Shown: piece by piece, positions 11,288 to 19,621 of the stretch
Numbering within the stretch: position 1 is the stretch's first letter
Layout: each line of letters begins with the position of its first letter
Origin: a virus
DNA length: 26,898 nt
Direction: 5' to 3' (one strand)
Virus record (IMG/VR): IMGVR_UViG_3300006919_000352
Location: 1-26,898 of that record
Program-made: the position numbers and the translations under genes
The notes under the pieces: model-generated
Told to the model about the DNA's origin: nothing
The model's database searches: none
What the model saw: the letters and a program-made list of their open reading frames with translations, nothing else

Positions 11288-13597
11288 TTATAATTTGTGA
11301 TGATTATTATCTTTTTCTAATAACAAAAGGTTGTTTATTATTATGTGATTAATATGGTGATTGTTTACTTTTATTCCAGTCACTTTTCCGTCTGTAGCTG
11401 TAAAGCTCATTGATAAGCTTCTCCACTCGCCAGACCATTCGTTTGAGCGAGCCGTAAACTTGCCTCCGTTAAAAATAAAATAGGTATCTCCAAAGCCTGT
11501 AATGTCTTCCCTATATGCCATGTGAAAAAATAACGGGTCAGGGTTAGGTCTGCTTGTTTCAGTTCTTAAAATTTTCCCTGTCATTATAATTTTCTGCTTG
11601 TTTGTTAGCCTCAAATATTCGTCTCCTTTTATAACTTGAGCAAGCAAATGAGTTATGTTTGGGTTGTTCCTGTAATACCATGAACCAGTTAGCCCCCATT
11701 GAAACATTTGCAAAAAGCCTGCGTTGCTTAAATAGAAGATATTATTTTTTCTAAATATTGCAGGCCCATCAAAAAACATACTTTTCTTTTCTACCTGTGC
11801 TCCACTAATTGTTGGGTCATTAGCATTTTGCTCAAAGAAGTAAACGTTTTGGTCATAGTTTTCTCCGTTTAAAAATAATGTTAAGCCTACTGTAACAAAG
11901 TTTTCAGCCGCTCCATAATTTCCTCCCGTGTCTAAAATTTGGTTAACTTCAATAGCTCCTGAAGTAACAACCCAGCCTGAAGCTGTAACATCTGTTTCTG
12001 TGTTTGCTATCGGGTCAATTTCAAAAACTCTATAAGCCGTGTGATACTTAATAGAACCATTTGAAGGAAGCTCCTCCATTTGTTCTAAATTTATCCCTCC
12101 TAAACTAAAAGAAAAATTTTGGTTCATGCCAGGTTGAAGGGTGTTAAACAAACCGAACTGGTTGTTCGCGTAAACGTCTTGCTGTGTTGTTTCCCATTCA
12201 TATTTGTCTGTAGCAGGATTGTACACTAACCAGTAGTCGTCTTGCCTAACAAAAAACATGAATTTAATTATATAAGCATTTTGAGGTTCTGTGTTTAACC
12301 AGCCTCCGACGGGAGGGACCGGACACTGTACATTAATACCAAAGTCCATTGTAAAAGTTATAAGGTCTCCAGCGTTTCCTCCCACATACGTGTTTATATA
12401 TTGATTTGTAGTAGGCTGCGAATTTACCCCCATTGCAACTGTCCCCAATAAAGCATAATCGTACTCAGCAGAACCAAACTCTTCTCCTGGTCCAAAAACT
12501 AAGTTTGGGCCGTCTTCAACCGTAAGAACAACGTCTCTAGTTCCTGGACTAAAGGTAAACATAATTTCAGCTCTTTGACAGTCGTAACCAGTATCTAAAT
12601 CTCCTAGCATTAAACCAGCATCAAAGGGACTTCCATTGTTGTAGTGTGTGCCACTTCTGTTATACTGGGAAGCTTTAACTGTAGGGCCTGGAGTTCCTGC
12701 TGCTGCTGTAACCGCTATCGCACTTAGTTGTTGAATTTGCCAGCACCCATCGCTCATACATATTCGAGCATTATAGAATTCTAAAATATATTTTAAAACG
12801 TCATAAGCACTCATGTATCTTATGCCTGAATTTTGTTCTGTATTTCCTACGGTATAATATGCGTCACTTCGCGCAAAACAAACCAGCATGGGATTGTATA
12901 AGCCATCGTCTTCTGAGTAAAAAGTTCTGTCTGTCCACCAGTTAAAATAAAGTTTTGCAAAAGCATTTCCTGGGTAGTTATCAATAAAAAAATTACTGTT
13001 AGCAGTAGGCAAAAGTCTTAAGATAGCCATCACTAAAGCATGGTGAGAATACCAGCTTCCACTCATTGCTCCATTAACACCTACAGCAAAGTTTGCGTCT
13101 GTCGCATTATTAGCTGTATCTTTTATATCTGTTAGCTCGTTTATTTTAAAGCTCTTAAGCAAGCTTAAACCGTCTATAGCACGCATTCTAAACGCTTGAG
13201 GGTAATGGTCGTCAGCTAAAGTTGTTTCTTGCAAAACTAAAATACCTTTCCAGATATAGCCTTCAGGTACAAAAGGCACTATTGGGTCGTTTTGAGTTCC
13301 TCCAGTATTTAACGCTATTTTAACTAGGTATTTCCCTACGTCAGCATTCATAATATCTAAAAAGAAAGCGTCGTCTGTTGAATTCTGACTATAAAAAGTA
13401 AACGAACATTCACTTGATTTTATTGGGTCGTCTATATCTTTTCCCTGTCCTGAATAACTAATTGAAAACCCATCAGCTCCAAGCGTAAATTCATCGCTGC
13501 TTGTTGGAGTGTTTTGTGTTTCACTATAAATTTCTACCTGGTAAAAATTTTCGTTGTCGTCTTTAAAACAACCGTACCTTTGAACGTACCATGCCAT
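11288..13597 (-). CDS. large tail protein, putative tail hub / baseplate
   Basis: This 769-aa protein begins with a beta-rich domain (YQVEIYSETQNTP, FTLGADGFSISYSGQGKDID) that recurs at the start of large tail proteins in Bacteroidota phages directly after the tape measure gene. The middle is long, Asn/Tyr/Gly-rich and beta-like; the end (HHINHIIINNLLLLEKD) is a short hydrophobic His-rich tail. The start overlaps the tape measure stop by one base (TAATG at 13597). Position and size suggest the distal tail / hub protein, perhaps with carbohydrate-binding domains. I see no lysozyme or peptidase catalytic signature. Confidence 0.7.
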   Translation of the reverse strand: MAWYVQRYGCFKDDNENFYQVEIYSETQNTPTSSDEFTLGADGFSISYSGQGKDIDDPIKSSECSFTFYSQNSTDDAFFLDIMNADVGKYLVKIALNTGGTQNDPIVPFVPEGYIWKGILVLQETTLADDHYPQAFRMRAIDGLSLLKSFKINELTDIKDTANNATDANFAVGVNGAMSGSWYSHHALVMAILRLLPTANSNFFIDNYPGNAFAKLYFNWWTDRTFYSEDDGLYNPMLVCFARSDAYYTVGNTEQNSGIRYMSAYDVLKYILEFYNARICMSDGCWQIQQLSAIAVTAAAGTPGPTVKASQYNRSGTHYNNGSPFDAGLMLGDLDTGYDCQRAEIMFTFSPGTRDVVLTVEDGPNLVFGPGEEFGSAEYDYALLGTVAMGVNSQPTTNQYINTYVGGNAGDLITFTMDFGINVQCPVPPVGGWLNTEPQNAYIIKFMFFVRQDDYWLVYNPATDKYEWETTQQDVYANNQFGLFNTLQPGMNQNFSFSLGGINLEQMEELPSNGSIKYHTAYRVFEIDPIANTETDVTASGWVVTSGAIEVNQILDTGGNYGAAENFVTVGLTLFLNGENYDQNVYFFEQNANDPTISGAQVEKKSMFFDGPAIFRKNNIFYLSNAGFLQMFQWGLTGSWYYRNNPNITHLLAQVIKGDEYLRLTNKQKIIMTGKILRTETSRPNPDPLFFHMAYREDITGFGDTYFIFNGGKFTARSNEWSGEWRSLSMSFTATDGKVTGIKVNNHHINHIIINNLLLLEKDNNHHKL

Positions 13598-16131
13598 TAG
13601 CTAAAACTATTTAAACGTTTGTTATACCTTTCATTTGACAAGAATATATCTTCCCCTGATATTCTACCGGTCACTATTACTTCTTGCCCTCCCATCATTG
13701 ATTTTAATTTAGACAGTGGAGCGATAACTTCAGGGTCAACATTTGCTCCAGGGTTATCACCAACTATTGCCGCTGTTTCGCCGAATGCTAAACCACCTTC
13801 TGCTAATGCAGGAAGCGGAGCGGCTAATACAGTACCAAGCTGAACAGCTCCCAAACCAGCTATAATTGCTGACCAAGGAAGTCCTCCTGTTAATGGGCTT
13901 GCGGCCACTGCTGCTATAACAGCACTTGCTGTATTCACAACGATTCCTAAAGCAGCTGTAGCTTTATCAATTTTCGCTTGACGTCTTGCAAGCTTTGCAT
14001 GCTCTTTTGCTGCTTTTTCTTCAATAGCTCCTTTGTTAGTTGCGTAATTAGTTTCAGCGTCTTCTAAAGCTTGGTTTTTAGCTTCTTCGCTCATTACACT
14101 ATTTTCTATTGCTTCAAGTTCTTGTTCATGCTGAAGTTGTAAATTTTCTAATTGTGCCGCTGTTTCTTGGTTTAGTTTTTCTTTTTGGTTGTTTGTATGC
14201 TGAGTGAGAATGTCCCCAAGCTGCCCGAAAACTTGTCCATAAGTGTTTTGAAATTCAGACAGTTTGCCTTCTGCTGTTGAAGCCCATTCGCTCCATTCGT
14301 CTTCTGACTTATCAAAAAACCCTTTTTGTTGGTCTTCAAAAGATTTGAAATAATTTGGGTCTGGTTCGGGCGGCCCCATCATTGGGCCACTAGGGTCTGT
14401 TGTTGTTGTGGTTGTTGTACCACCTCCGCCACTACTTCCAAAGAAGCCTGTTATTTTATCCATTACACTCTGAGCCATATCTTGAGCTCCGTCTACAGCT
14501 CCTTGAATATCGTCTTCAGTAATATATTTTATTGGGTTTTTTCCTTTTATATTGTCTATCCCTTTTGCAATAGCTTCTGCTGTAGTTTCTCCTAACTCTT
14601 CACCGGCAGCTAGAAGGTCTTTATTTTTTGAAGGGTCAAAAGTAGACGCTAAGGCTTCTTTAGCTTCATCTAAACCCTTAGCCAACGTGTCAATATCTAA
14701 AGTGAAAACACCTTTTATTATGTTACCTATTCCGCCAAACAAACTTGTGAAATTTGATGCAAAGGATTTTATTAAAGCTATACCTGCTTTTACAAAAAAC
14801 TTAATAGCCGCGACCGCCAGCTTAAACCTTAATGCAATTGCTTCGGCAATAACTCTTATTAAAGTAGATTCGTTGTATAAGTCAATAAAGTAATTAATAA
14901 CTTGAACCAAGGTCTTTTTAACTGGTTCCCAATTTTTGTAAATTAATATTGCTGCGCCTACTACCGCTGCGACAACTAAACCAACCGGCGAAAGGGCGGC
15001 TGCTAATACTGAACCAATTGTTCCAAGCAACGTTAACAAAGGCCCTATTGCTGCTGCGGCTGCTCCTGCTGCAACTATTAAGCCTTGTTGTTCTGAAGAT
15101 AAATTTGAAAACGCTGAAGCTCCTTTAGAAATGAAACCAATAACCTTTTGGAATATAGGCAAAAGAATTTCACCTAACTGTATTCCTACCCCTTCCAATT
15201 GACTTTGTAGCTTTCTCATAGACCCACCTAAACCGGAGTCCATTATTTCTGCCATGCTTTTAGCTTCGCCTTCTGAGTCTCTAAAGTCGTCCGTTAGGTC
15301 CTGTATTGCTTGCCCATTGTTCGCTAAGATAGTTGCGACGGTTGCCCCTCGTTTCCCGAACATTTCCATTGAGGTTGCTAATGGGTTGGTCGAGTTATTT
15401 ATTTGGTCCATCGCTTCGCCCATAGTCATTCCTTCTTTTGCTAAGTCAAGGAATATATTTCTTAAGGCTGTACCTGCTGTTGAAGCTTCAACTCCATTGT
15501 TTACTAAAACACCAAGAATTGCTGTTGTTTGTTCTAAGTCTGCTCCAGCTTGTTTTGCTACGGGTGCAACTGAGCTCATAGCAGTTTCAAATTTAGCCAT
15601 GTCTAATGCTGACGAACTAAACGAGTCTGCCATTATGTCGGCAATTTTAGTCATGTCAGAAGCTTCCATTCCGAAAGCCTGCATTGTTTTTGCTGCTACT
15701 GTAGCCGATTGAGCAAGGTCAGAATCTGTTGCCTGAGCTAGTGCTAGAATTGATTCTGTCGAGTTATTTATTTCCTCAGGTGTTAAACCTAACTTGGATA
15801 GTTCTAATTGAAGACCTGCAACCTGCGAGGCTGTAAACATCGTTGTTGAGCCTAACCTTTTTGCGTCTGCTTCTAGCGCTTTAAACTGTTGTCCAGTCGC
15901 TCCAGAAATTGCTTTTACTTTAAGCATAGCTTGCTCAAAGTCCATAAAAGTTTTTCCTGCTACAGCTGCTATTCCAAGAAGCGGAGCTGTTAAACTTGTG
16001 CTCATTGACTTACCTGCACGCTTAGCTCTGTTGCCGAATTTTGATAAACTTTTCTGCGCTTTATTTATTCCCTTTTGAAACTGTCTAGAGTCTAGTCCGA
16101 GGAATAAATTTATACTCTTTTTACTTGCCAT
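13597..16131 (-). CDS. tail tape measure protein (TP901 type)
   Basis: This 844-aa protein carries the TP901 tape-measure core at about residues 85-290, including TMQAFGMEASDMTKIADIMA and EQTTAILGVLVNNGVEASTA. The N-terminus has the VFLGxDxxxFxKGxxKAxxxLxxFG-like start (10-33). Hydrophobic segments at about 350-398 (GLIVAAGAAAAAIGPLLTLL, SPVGLVVAAVVGAAILIY) and again before the C-terminus probably insert in the host membrane during DNA entry. A Gly/Thr low-complexity linker lies near residues 565-580 and a charged coiled coil at about 630-700. At roughly 1.5 angstrom per residue the tail would be about 125 nm; this is a rule-of-thumb estimate. It follows an intergenic element (16142-16216). 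Confidence 0.92.
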   Translation of the reverse strand: MASKKSINLFLGLDSRQFQKGINKAQKSLSKFGNRAKRAGKSMSTSLTAPLLGIAAVAGKTFMDFEQAMLKVKAISGATGQQFKALEADAKRLGSTTMFTASQVAGLQLELSKLGLTPEEINNSTESILALAQATDSDLAQSATVAAKTMQAFGMEASDMTKIADIMADSFSSSALDMAKFETAMSSVAPVAKQAGADLEQTTAILGVLVNNGVEASTAGTALRNIFLDLAKEGMTMGEAMDQINNSTNPLATSMEMFGKRGATVATILANNGQAIQDLTDDFRDSEGEAKSMAEIMDSGLGGSMRKLQSQLEGVGIQLGEILLPIFQKVIGFISKGASAFSNLSSEQQGLIVAAGAAAAAIGPLLTLLGTIGSVLAAALSPVGLVVAAVVGAAILIYKNWEPVKKTLVQVINYFIDLYNESTLIRVIAEAIALRFKLAVAAIKFFVKAGIALIKSFASNFTSLFGGIGNIIKGVFTLDIDTLAKGLDEAKEALASTFDPSKNKDLLAAGEELGETTAEAIAKGIDNIKGKNPIKYITEDDIQGAVDGAQDMAQSVMDKITGFFGSSGGGGTTTTTTTDPSGPMMGPPEPDPNYFKSFEDQQKGFFDKSEDEWSEWASTAEGKLSEFQNTYGQVFGQLGDILTQHTNNQKEKLNQETAAQLENLQLQHEQELEAIENSVMSEEAKNQALEDAETNYATNKGAIEEKAAKEHAKLARRQAKIDKATAALGIVVNTASAVIAAVAASPLTGGLPWSAIIAGLGAVQLGTVLAAPLPALAEGGLAFGETAAIVGDNPGANVDPEVIAPLSKLKSMMGGQEVIVTGRISGEDIFLSNERYNKRLNSFS
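14393..14425. repeat. triplet microsatellite in the tape measure gene
   Basis: A GTT-type triplet run codes for a poly-Thr stretch next to a run of four Gly (SSGGGGTTTTTTTD). It is a low-complexity linker between tape-measure domains and a likely site of length variation. Confidence 0.6.
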
Positions 16132-16141
16132 TTTTAGTGCT

Positions 16142-16216
16142 TTTTAGTCAGTTTCGTACACTCAATTTAAAGCTGTTTAGGACGCGTTTAAGGACCTAAC
16201 TAGCTTCTGGAGTATA
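16142..16216 (-). repeat. intergenic element, copy B (upstream of tape measure)
   Basis: This is the partner of copy A (2701-2775), with 51 of 75 positions equal by eye and no gap. It begins 11 bases before the tape measure ATG. On the minus strand it carries CTTAAACGCGT, CCTAAACAG and CTTTAAATT at about one-turn spacing, and at the upstream end CTCCAGA. A 16-bp dyad GAGTATACATATACTC (16210-16225) adjoins it and overlaps the stop codon of the chaperone frame. Confidence 0.6.
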
Positions 16217-16223
16217 CATATAC

Positions 16224-16619
16224 TCATTTTCTTACTTTGTCAAATAGGGTCAAATTACTAGATAAGCCTTCTTGAGGCTTTTTTTGTTTTGCAAGCTCCC
16301 TCTTTTTTCTTGCAAATAGTGCTGCTTCTTGCCTTTCTTTGAGCGATTTTACTTTGCCACTTTTCTTGTCTTTCGGCAATGGAATTATGTCTTTTGGTTT
16401 TAACGATTTCCCCTTTTTCATGTGAGGTTGTAAAACGAAAACAGCCATTGTTCGGAGCAAGTCCCAATTGTGAATTTGCTCGTCCTCCAGTTTTTTCAAA
16501 TATCCTTTTTGCATAAGCCTAAACTCACGCATTGTTAAATTCCAAAACTGTTCTGGAAGCAAGCCTAAAACGCCATAGGCTGTAACTTCCAAGTCTTCAA
16601 AGGTTATTTCTTCTTGAGG
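16224..16619 (-). CDS. tail assembly chaperone, T domain (-1 frameshift extension)
   Basis: This reading frame has no convincing start of its own: the first usable codon would be a TTG at 16592, inside conserved-looking sequence. Read from the slippery site it gives PQEEITFEDLEVTAYGVLGL followed by LPEQFWNLTMREFRL and LKPKDIIPLP, the pattern of the second half of phage G-GT tail chaperones. The 3' half is very basic. With a -1 shift at 16619-16625 the fused protein would be 242 aa (111 from the G frame and 131 from this frame). The product binds the tape measure during tail assembly. It lies directly before the tape measure gene, as expected. Confidence 0.78.
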   Translation of the reverse strand, partial: PQEEITFEDLEVTAYGVLGLLPEQFWNLTMREFRLMQKGYLKKLEDEQIHNWDLLRTMAVFVLQPHMKKGKSLKPKDIIPLPKDKKSGKVKSLKERQEAALFARKKRELAKQKKPQEGLSSNLTLFDKVRK

Positions 16620-16951
16620 CCCTTTGTCGCCTCCTTCGCGTTTCCCTTTGTGTTGCTTTTAACATTAAAGCTATTTCCAAAAAGTTTCATTGCTTTTTCT
16701 AAAAGCTCAATGTCAGTGTCAAGTGCGTCTGCAATATCGTCAACAGTTAAGTCACACGATTTGTTTGCTTTTCTCGCTCCATCTCTTAAGCCGCAAAGAA
16801 TTAAACAACAAGCCTCATCCAGCCCCATGTTATTTCCCAATTCTGTAATTTGATTCAAGCCAACATTTTGCTCTTGGCAATACATTCTCAAAGCATTCAT
16901 TCCGAAACGGATTGCATAGCTTTCCCCATTTATTTCTATTAAGTCGTACAT
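16604..16951 (-). CDS. tail assembly chaperone, G protein
   Basis: This 115-aa acidic helical protein (LIEINGESYAIRFGMNALRM at the start, then GLDEACCLILCGLRDGARKA and DDIADALDTD) has the composition and position of phage tail assembly chaperones between the major tail protein and tape measure genes. The last 20 residues become Lys/Gly/Thr-rich and include two slippery heptamers, so most ribosomes would stop at TAA 16606-16604 while a fraction shift to the T frame. Start is ATG 16951. A 73-bp gap separates it from the major tail protein gene. Confidence 0.8.
   Translation of the reverse strand: MYDLIEINGESYAIRFGMNALRMYCQEQNVGLNQITELGNNMGLDEACCLILCGLRDGARKANKSCDLTVDDIADALDTDIELLEKAMKLFGNSFNVKSNTKGNAKEATKGLKKK
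16619..16625 (-). promoter_or_regulatory. -1 frameshift slippery site A AAG GGC
   Basis: On the transcribed strand A AAG GGC is an X XXY YYZ heptamer exactly in the zero frame of the G gene. After slipping, AAA GGG pairs with the same tRNAs and the ribosome enters the T frame. An AAGGAGG sequence (16636-16630) lies 4 bases upstream. Confidence 0.78.
16643..16649 (-). promoter_or_regulatory. second in-frame slippery heptamer A AAG GGA
   Basis: This is a second X XXY YYZ heptamer, also in the zero frame, 24 bases upstream of the first. Slipping here also opens the T frame without a stop, so either or both could be used. Confidence 0.6.
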
Positions 16952-16965
16952 TTTTCTATTTGTTT

Positions 16966-17061
16966 TTAAAAAGAAAAGTCAGGGCGTTTTGCAGTCAAGC
17001 TCAGCCCGTCGTCCTCTAAAGTTATTATGAATTTGTAGCCTGAGTAACTTGTCCCGTGCAT
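16966..17061 (-). CDS. possible 31-aa peptide overlapping the major tail protein end
   Basis: An ATG at 17061 opens a 31-codon frame, -1 relative to the major tail protein, ending TAA at 16968-16966. The peptide MHGTSYSGYKFIITLEDDGL continues to a SLTAKRPDF end and has a plausible beta-hairpin look, and it fills most of the 73-bp gap before the chaperone gene. I see no slippery site that would make it an extension of the tail protein. It may be a chance frame. Confidence 0.3.
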   Translation of the reverse strand: MHGTSYSGYKFIITLEDDGLSLTAKRPDFSF

Positions 17062-17462
17062 TCAAATGAAGCAGAAAAAGTTGAGCTATCTTCAACGCCT
17101 GAGCTTATAGCTAAGCTTGTCATGTAAGCTTTAACTTGATAAACTTTGTCGCCAGTTTCAGCAGTACCAAACTCTATATTGAATAAAGTTCTTGCTACCC
17201 ATAAGTCATAAAGGTCTTCATAGCCTAACGTCGCGTCTAAAGCCGTCATAGCTTCAACGTCAACACTAACACTTCTTAAGCCTTCTAAACTTTCTGAGTA
17301 GCCTGCACTGTCTTTTGTTGTTGCTTCTCTTGTTTCCATAGAGAAAGTTATGTTTGCTGAAGTTGCGTGGGTAATTGCTACAAATGTAGTCCCACCACCC
17401 CCAGACGCCACGTCAACCCCTACAAAGAGGTCCGTTCCGTTTACTATTCCAGTAGTAGCCAT
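17025..17462 (-). CDS. major tail protein (TP901-1 type)
   Basis: This 145-aa beta-rich protein fits the major tail (tube) protein. The start MATTGIVNGTDLFVGVD, the TREATTKDSAGYSESLEGLR segment and the C-terminal AISSGVEDSSTFSASFECTG strand pair are characteristic of the TP901-1 / gpV-like family, which stacks in hexameric rings around the tape measure. Gly-rich residues 21-25 form a loop. Its ATG overlaps the upstream TAA by one base. Gene order (terminator, small gene, tube, chaperones, tape measure) supports the call. Confidence 0.85.
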   Translation of the reverse strand: MATTGIVNGTDLFVGVDVASGGGGTTFVAITHATSANITFSMETREATTKDSAGYSESLEGLRSVSVDVEAMTALDATLGYEDLYDLWVARTLFNIEFGTAETGDKVYQVKAYMTSLAISSGVEDSSTFSASFECTGQVTQATNS

Positions 17463-17692
17463 TATTTAGTTAATTTAGGGTTATTGTTATTATTTAATTT
17501 TTCTTTCTTTTCAACTTTTTCAATAGACTTTTTTTCGTCTTTTGGTTTAAAGTCGTGAGGCTCTAGTATCTCGACTGAGCCCTTACGCCATAGCTTTTCG
17601 GCTACATTGCTTTTTAAAACCATTTGCTGGTTTACTTTTGCTGGTTTACATTCCGGGTGCAAAACAGTTTCTTTTATAAATTTTACTCTCAT
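17462..17692 (-). CDS. small basic protein between tail terminator and tube genes
   Basis: This is a 76-aa protein: an ordered first half (MRVKFIKETVLHPECKPAKV, then KLWRKGSVEILE) and a low-complexity Lys/Glu/Asn tail ending NNNNNPKLTK. It is encoded at a position where many siphophages have a small virion-associated or decoration-like gene, but no family is recognised. The ATG comes two bases after the upstream stop, and the stop overlaps the next ATG. Confidence 0.65.
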   Translation of the reverse strand: MRVKFIKETVLHPECKPAKVNQQMVLKSNVAEKLWRKGSVEILEPHDFKPKDEKKSIEKVEKKEKLNNNNNPKLTK

Positions 17693-17694
17693 AT

Positions 17695-18144
17695 CTAACT
17701 TTTTGAAATTCTTATGTCAAATTCTAATGTAGCGAAATACACTCCGCTAGGTTTTACTTTTTCATTGAACCCTGTTGTTATGTCTACAAACGAACAAGAT
17801 TGCACATAGTAGCTCGTTAAATCGTTAGCGTCTGTTGTTCTGTCTAAAGCGTCTCTTATAGCCCCTGCGTAAGTTCTAAGTCTTTCGAAACGAATATCTG
17901 GCGCAACAAAACAATTAACTAAAAGTGTCACAGTATCTAACTGACTTGCACTTGTTTTCGTTGGTGTTGGGTCAGTATTTCTAAAAGCATAGGTGATATA
18001 TGCACCTGCTCCCACGAACCCGTGTAAACCTTCCAAGGCCCCATCTTCAGGGAAGCATTTATCCACAAAACTACTTAAGCCTGTTCCGTTTATTATTTTT
18101 GAATAAACAAACTTTGACGGCAATTGATAAGCTCCTATACTCAT
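17695..18144 (-). CDS. tail terminator / completion protein (DUF3168-like)
   Basis: This 149-aa protein has an alpha/beta pattern: RFERLRTYAGAIRDALDRTT as a central helix and GVYFATLEFDIRISKS as the last strand. That is the outline of DUF3168 / gpU-like tail terminators, which cap the tube at the head end. Divergence is high, so position carries much of the weight: it sits between the gp10-like gene and the tube gene, as in HK97-type clusters. It overlaps the upstream gene by 4 bases. Confidence 0.7.
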   Translation of the reverse strand: MSIGAYQLPSKFVYSKIINGTGLSSFVDKCFPEDGALEGLHGFVGAGAYITYAFRNTDPTPTKTSASQLDTVTLLVNCFVAPDIRFERLRTYAGAIRDALDRTTDANDLTSYYVQSCSFVDITTGFNEKVKPSGVYFATLEFDIRISKS

Positions 18145-18608
18145 TTTAATTTTTTACCAAAAAGCTTCATGCTTCTTTTGTTTAACGTCTTATAAATTTC
18201 ACCCTCTAATAATGCTAAGGCTTGACTTCCTGCTTGTATTGCTACTTTCGGCAATAAGCCTAAACCATTAACGGTAACATCTCCGCCTCCAGGGTTAAAC
18301 CCATATTCTAAAATATAAAAATATTCAGCTGGGTTTTTAATGTCGTCTATAACCTTTGGCCCTACATAAACCGAAGGACGCCCCGCTTTTGTATTTCTTT
18401 TTGAAGGGAATATTCCAATTTTTTTCGCTAGTAGTCCTTTGTCTTTAGGTACTAATTGTTCAAGCTTTGCTTTTAATGGTTTTGCAGATTGCTTTAACGA
18501 TTGAGCTAAAGCTCTGTTGACTTGTCTTGAACGCGGGTATAATTTATCCAGACCTTTTTTAATAGTCAACATACTTTTTTTATCAATGTCTAATTTTAGC
18601 TTGTCCAT
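18141..18608 (-). CDS. HK97 gp10-like head-tail joining protein
   Basis: This is a 155-aa basic protein. The N-terminal helices contain KSMLTIKKGLDKLYPRSRQV and ALAQSLKQSAKPLKAKLEQL, followed by a PSVYVGPKVIDDIKNPAEYF segment and a Gly-rich loop. This is the layout of the HK97 gp10 / minor capsid family found between head closure and tail terminator genes. It starts by overlapping the head closure stop by one base. The family call is moderately strong. Confidence 0.78.
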   Translation of the reverse strand: MDKLKLDIDKKSMLTIKKGLDKLYPRSRQVNRALAQSLKQSAKPLKAKLEQLVPKDKGLLAKKIGIFPSKRNTKAGRPSVYVGPKVIDDIKNPAEYFYILEYGFNPGGGDVTVNGLGLLPKVAIQAGSQALALLEGEIYKTLNKRSMKLFGKKLK

Positions 18609-18973
18609 TAAGTCATGCTTTGGTCTATTCCTTCCGCTCTTTGTATTCTTATTTTTAAACCTACGCCTCTTCCTATTTCCTCAATACCTACAACAGAATA
18701 AGGTTCCTGGTCTCCCGAGGTGTTTTTGTTATTGTAAATTGTAACAACAGAATTGTTTTTGAATATCGTATTGAAGCGAGTTATTATTTCAAATTCTGTG
18801 TTTGTATATCGTGCGTTTGCATTAAAGGTATTTTCATTTTTTCTTAAAAGCCTTCTAAAATAAAAAGTTGTCGGCGAAGAAAACGTTTTTAGCCTTTGTC
18901 CGGTGTTTGTATCGGTTGTCATTGTTGTTGTGTAAACAGTTCCAACCTGGTCTAATGTTCCAATGTTTAGCAT
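18608..18973 (-). CDS. head closure protein (SPP1 gp16-like)
   Basis: This 121-aa beta-rich protein has the outline of the phage head-tail joining family: a start near GTLDQVGTVYTTTMTTDTNT (an insertion-rich first strand pair), then TNTEFEIITRFN, VTIYNN, and the final GVGLKIRIQRAEG strand. Such proteins close the connector after DNA packaging. The ATG shares one base with the connector stop (TAATG), and the stop shares one base with the next start, so three connector genes are translated as a chain. Confidence 0.8.
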   Translation of the reverse strand: MLNIGTLDQVGTVYTTTMTTDTNTGQRLKTFSSPTTFYFRRLLRKNENTFNANARYTNTEFEIITRFNTIFKNNSVVTIYNNKNTSGDQEPYSVVGIEEIGRGVGLKIRIQRAEGIDQSMT

Positions 18974-19614
18974 TATACCGTTGCTTGTTTGTATTGATTA
19001 ATTAAGTGCTGTGCTCCTAAAGGTACTTGGTAAACTATTGTCCCGCTTATAACATCTTGGCGCATTTCGTAATACCTTCCAATAACTAAATACATTGCTT
19101 GTATTAAGCCTTCTGGAATTTGCAATGCTTCACTAGGCCCAGCGTCAAATTTAACCTCTACACAGTCCGGAGCGTCTTCTGTTGTTGGCCAACTTGTTCC
19201 ACTTGTCGGGTAGATTTTAACTGTTGCATTTGGGTAGTCTAAATTGCTAACTTTATAATCAGTGTCAACCGTTAAAGTTTGTAAGTTTCCTGAAGAGTCA
19301 TTGTATTTCACATGAGCAACCGCATTTCCGCTAAAACCTAAATCGATAACAGGCAAAAAGCCGTCAGCAATATATTTCATTTCAACTTCGGTCATTAACA
19401 TTCCAGCTTCTTTCTCTACAATGTTTTGAGCCATCTTTATAAGGCTTGTGATATATGCGTCGTCACCAGTATAACTTGAATCAATTCTTAAGTGAGCTTT
19501 CGCTTCAGCTAAACTAATTGCCCAGGTTGTTCTAGCGCTTTCAATTTTCAACCTTCCATAAGGTAAATATGGTTGGTAAATATCAATTCCGAATAAATTT
19601 GTTATTGTGCTCAT
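18973..19614 (-). CDS. head-tail connector (gp6/gp15-like)
   Basis: This is a 213-aa protein. After a short N-terminal part, LAEAKAHLRIDSSYTGDDAY (35-54) and ITSLIKMAQNIVEKEAG form the helical bundle typical of gp6-like connectors. A beta insert (about 85-175) is followed by a terminal helix set PEGLIQAMYLVIGRYYEMRQ. The insert makes it longer than HK97 gp6 (about 100 aa) and resembles the longer phiE125-gp8-type proteins. It forms the ring under the portal. It is preceded by a hairpin-bearing gap after the capsid gene. Confidence 0.85.
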   Translation of the reverse strand: MSTITNLFGIDIYQPYLPYGRLKIESARTTWAISLAEAKAHLRIDSSYTGDDAYITSLIKMAQNIVEKEAGMLMTEVEMKYIADGFLPVIDLGFSGNAVAHVKYNDSSGNLQTLTVDTDYKVSNLDYPNATVKIYPTSGTSWPTTEDAPDCVEVKFDAGPSEALQIPEGLIQAMYLVIGRYYEMRQDVISGTIVYQVPLGAQHLINQYKQATV

Positions 19615-19621
19615 TTAGTTA

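Noticed and set aside
16251-16264. Third copy of the CTAGATAG promoter motif
   Set aside because: Only TTACTAGATA matches, inside the chaperone T frame, without a -7 box or leader after it; probably chance.
16258-16467. Alternative 69-aa frame inside the chaperone T region
   Set aside because: It is a Lys-rich shadow frame; the T frame has the recognisable chaperone pattern.
16981-17024. Terminator between the major tail protein and chaperone genes
   Set aside because: Only a 4-bp GGGC/GCCC stem with a long loop before an interrupted T-rich run; too weak to call.
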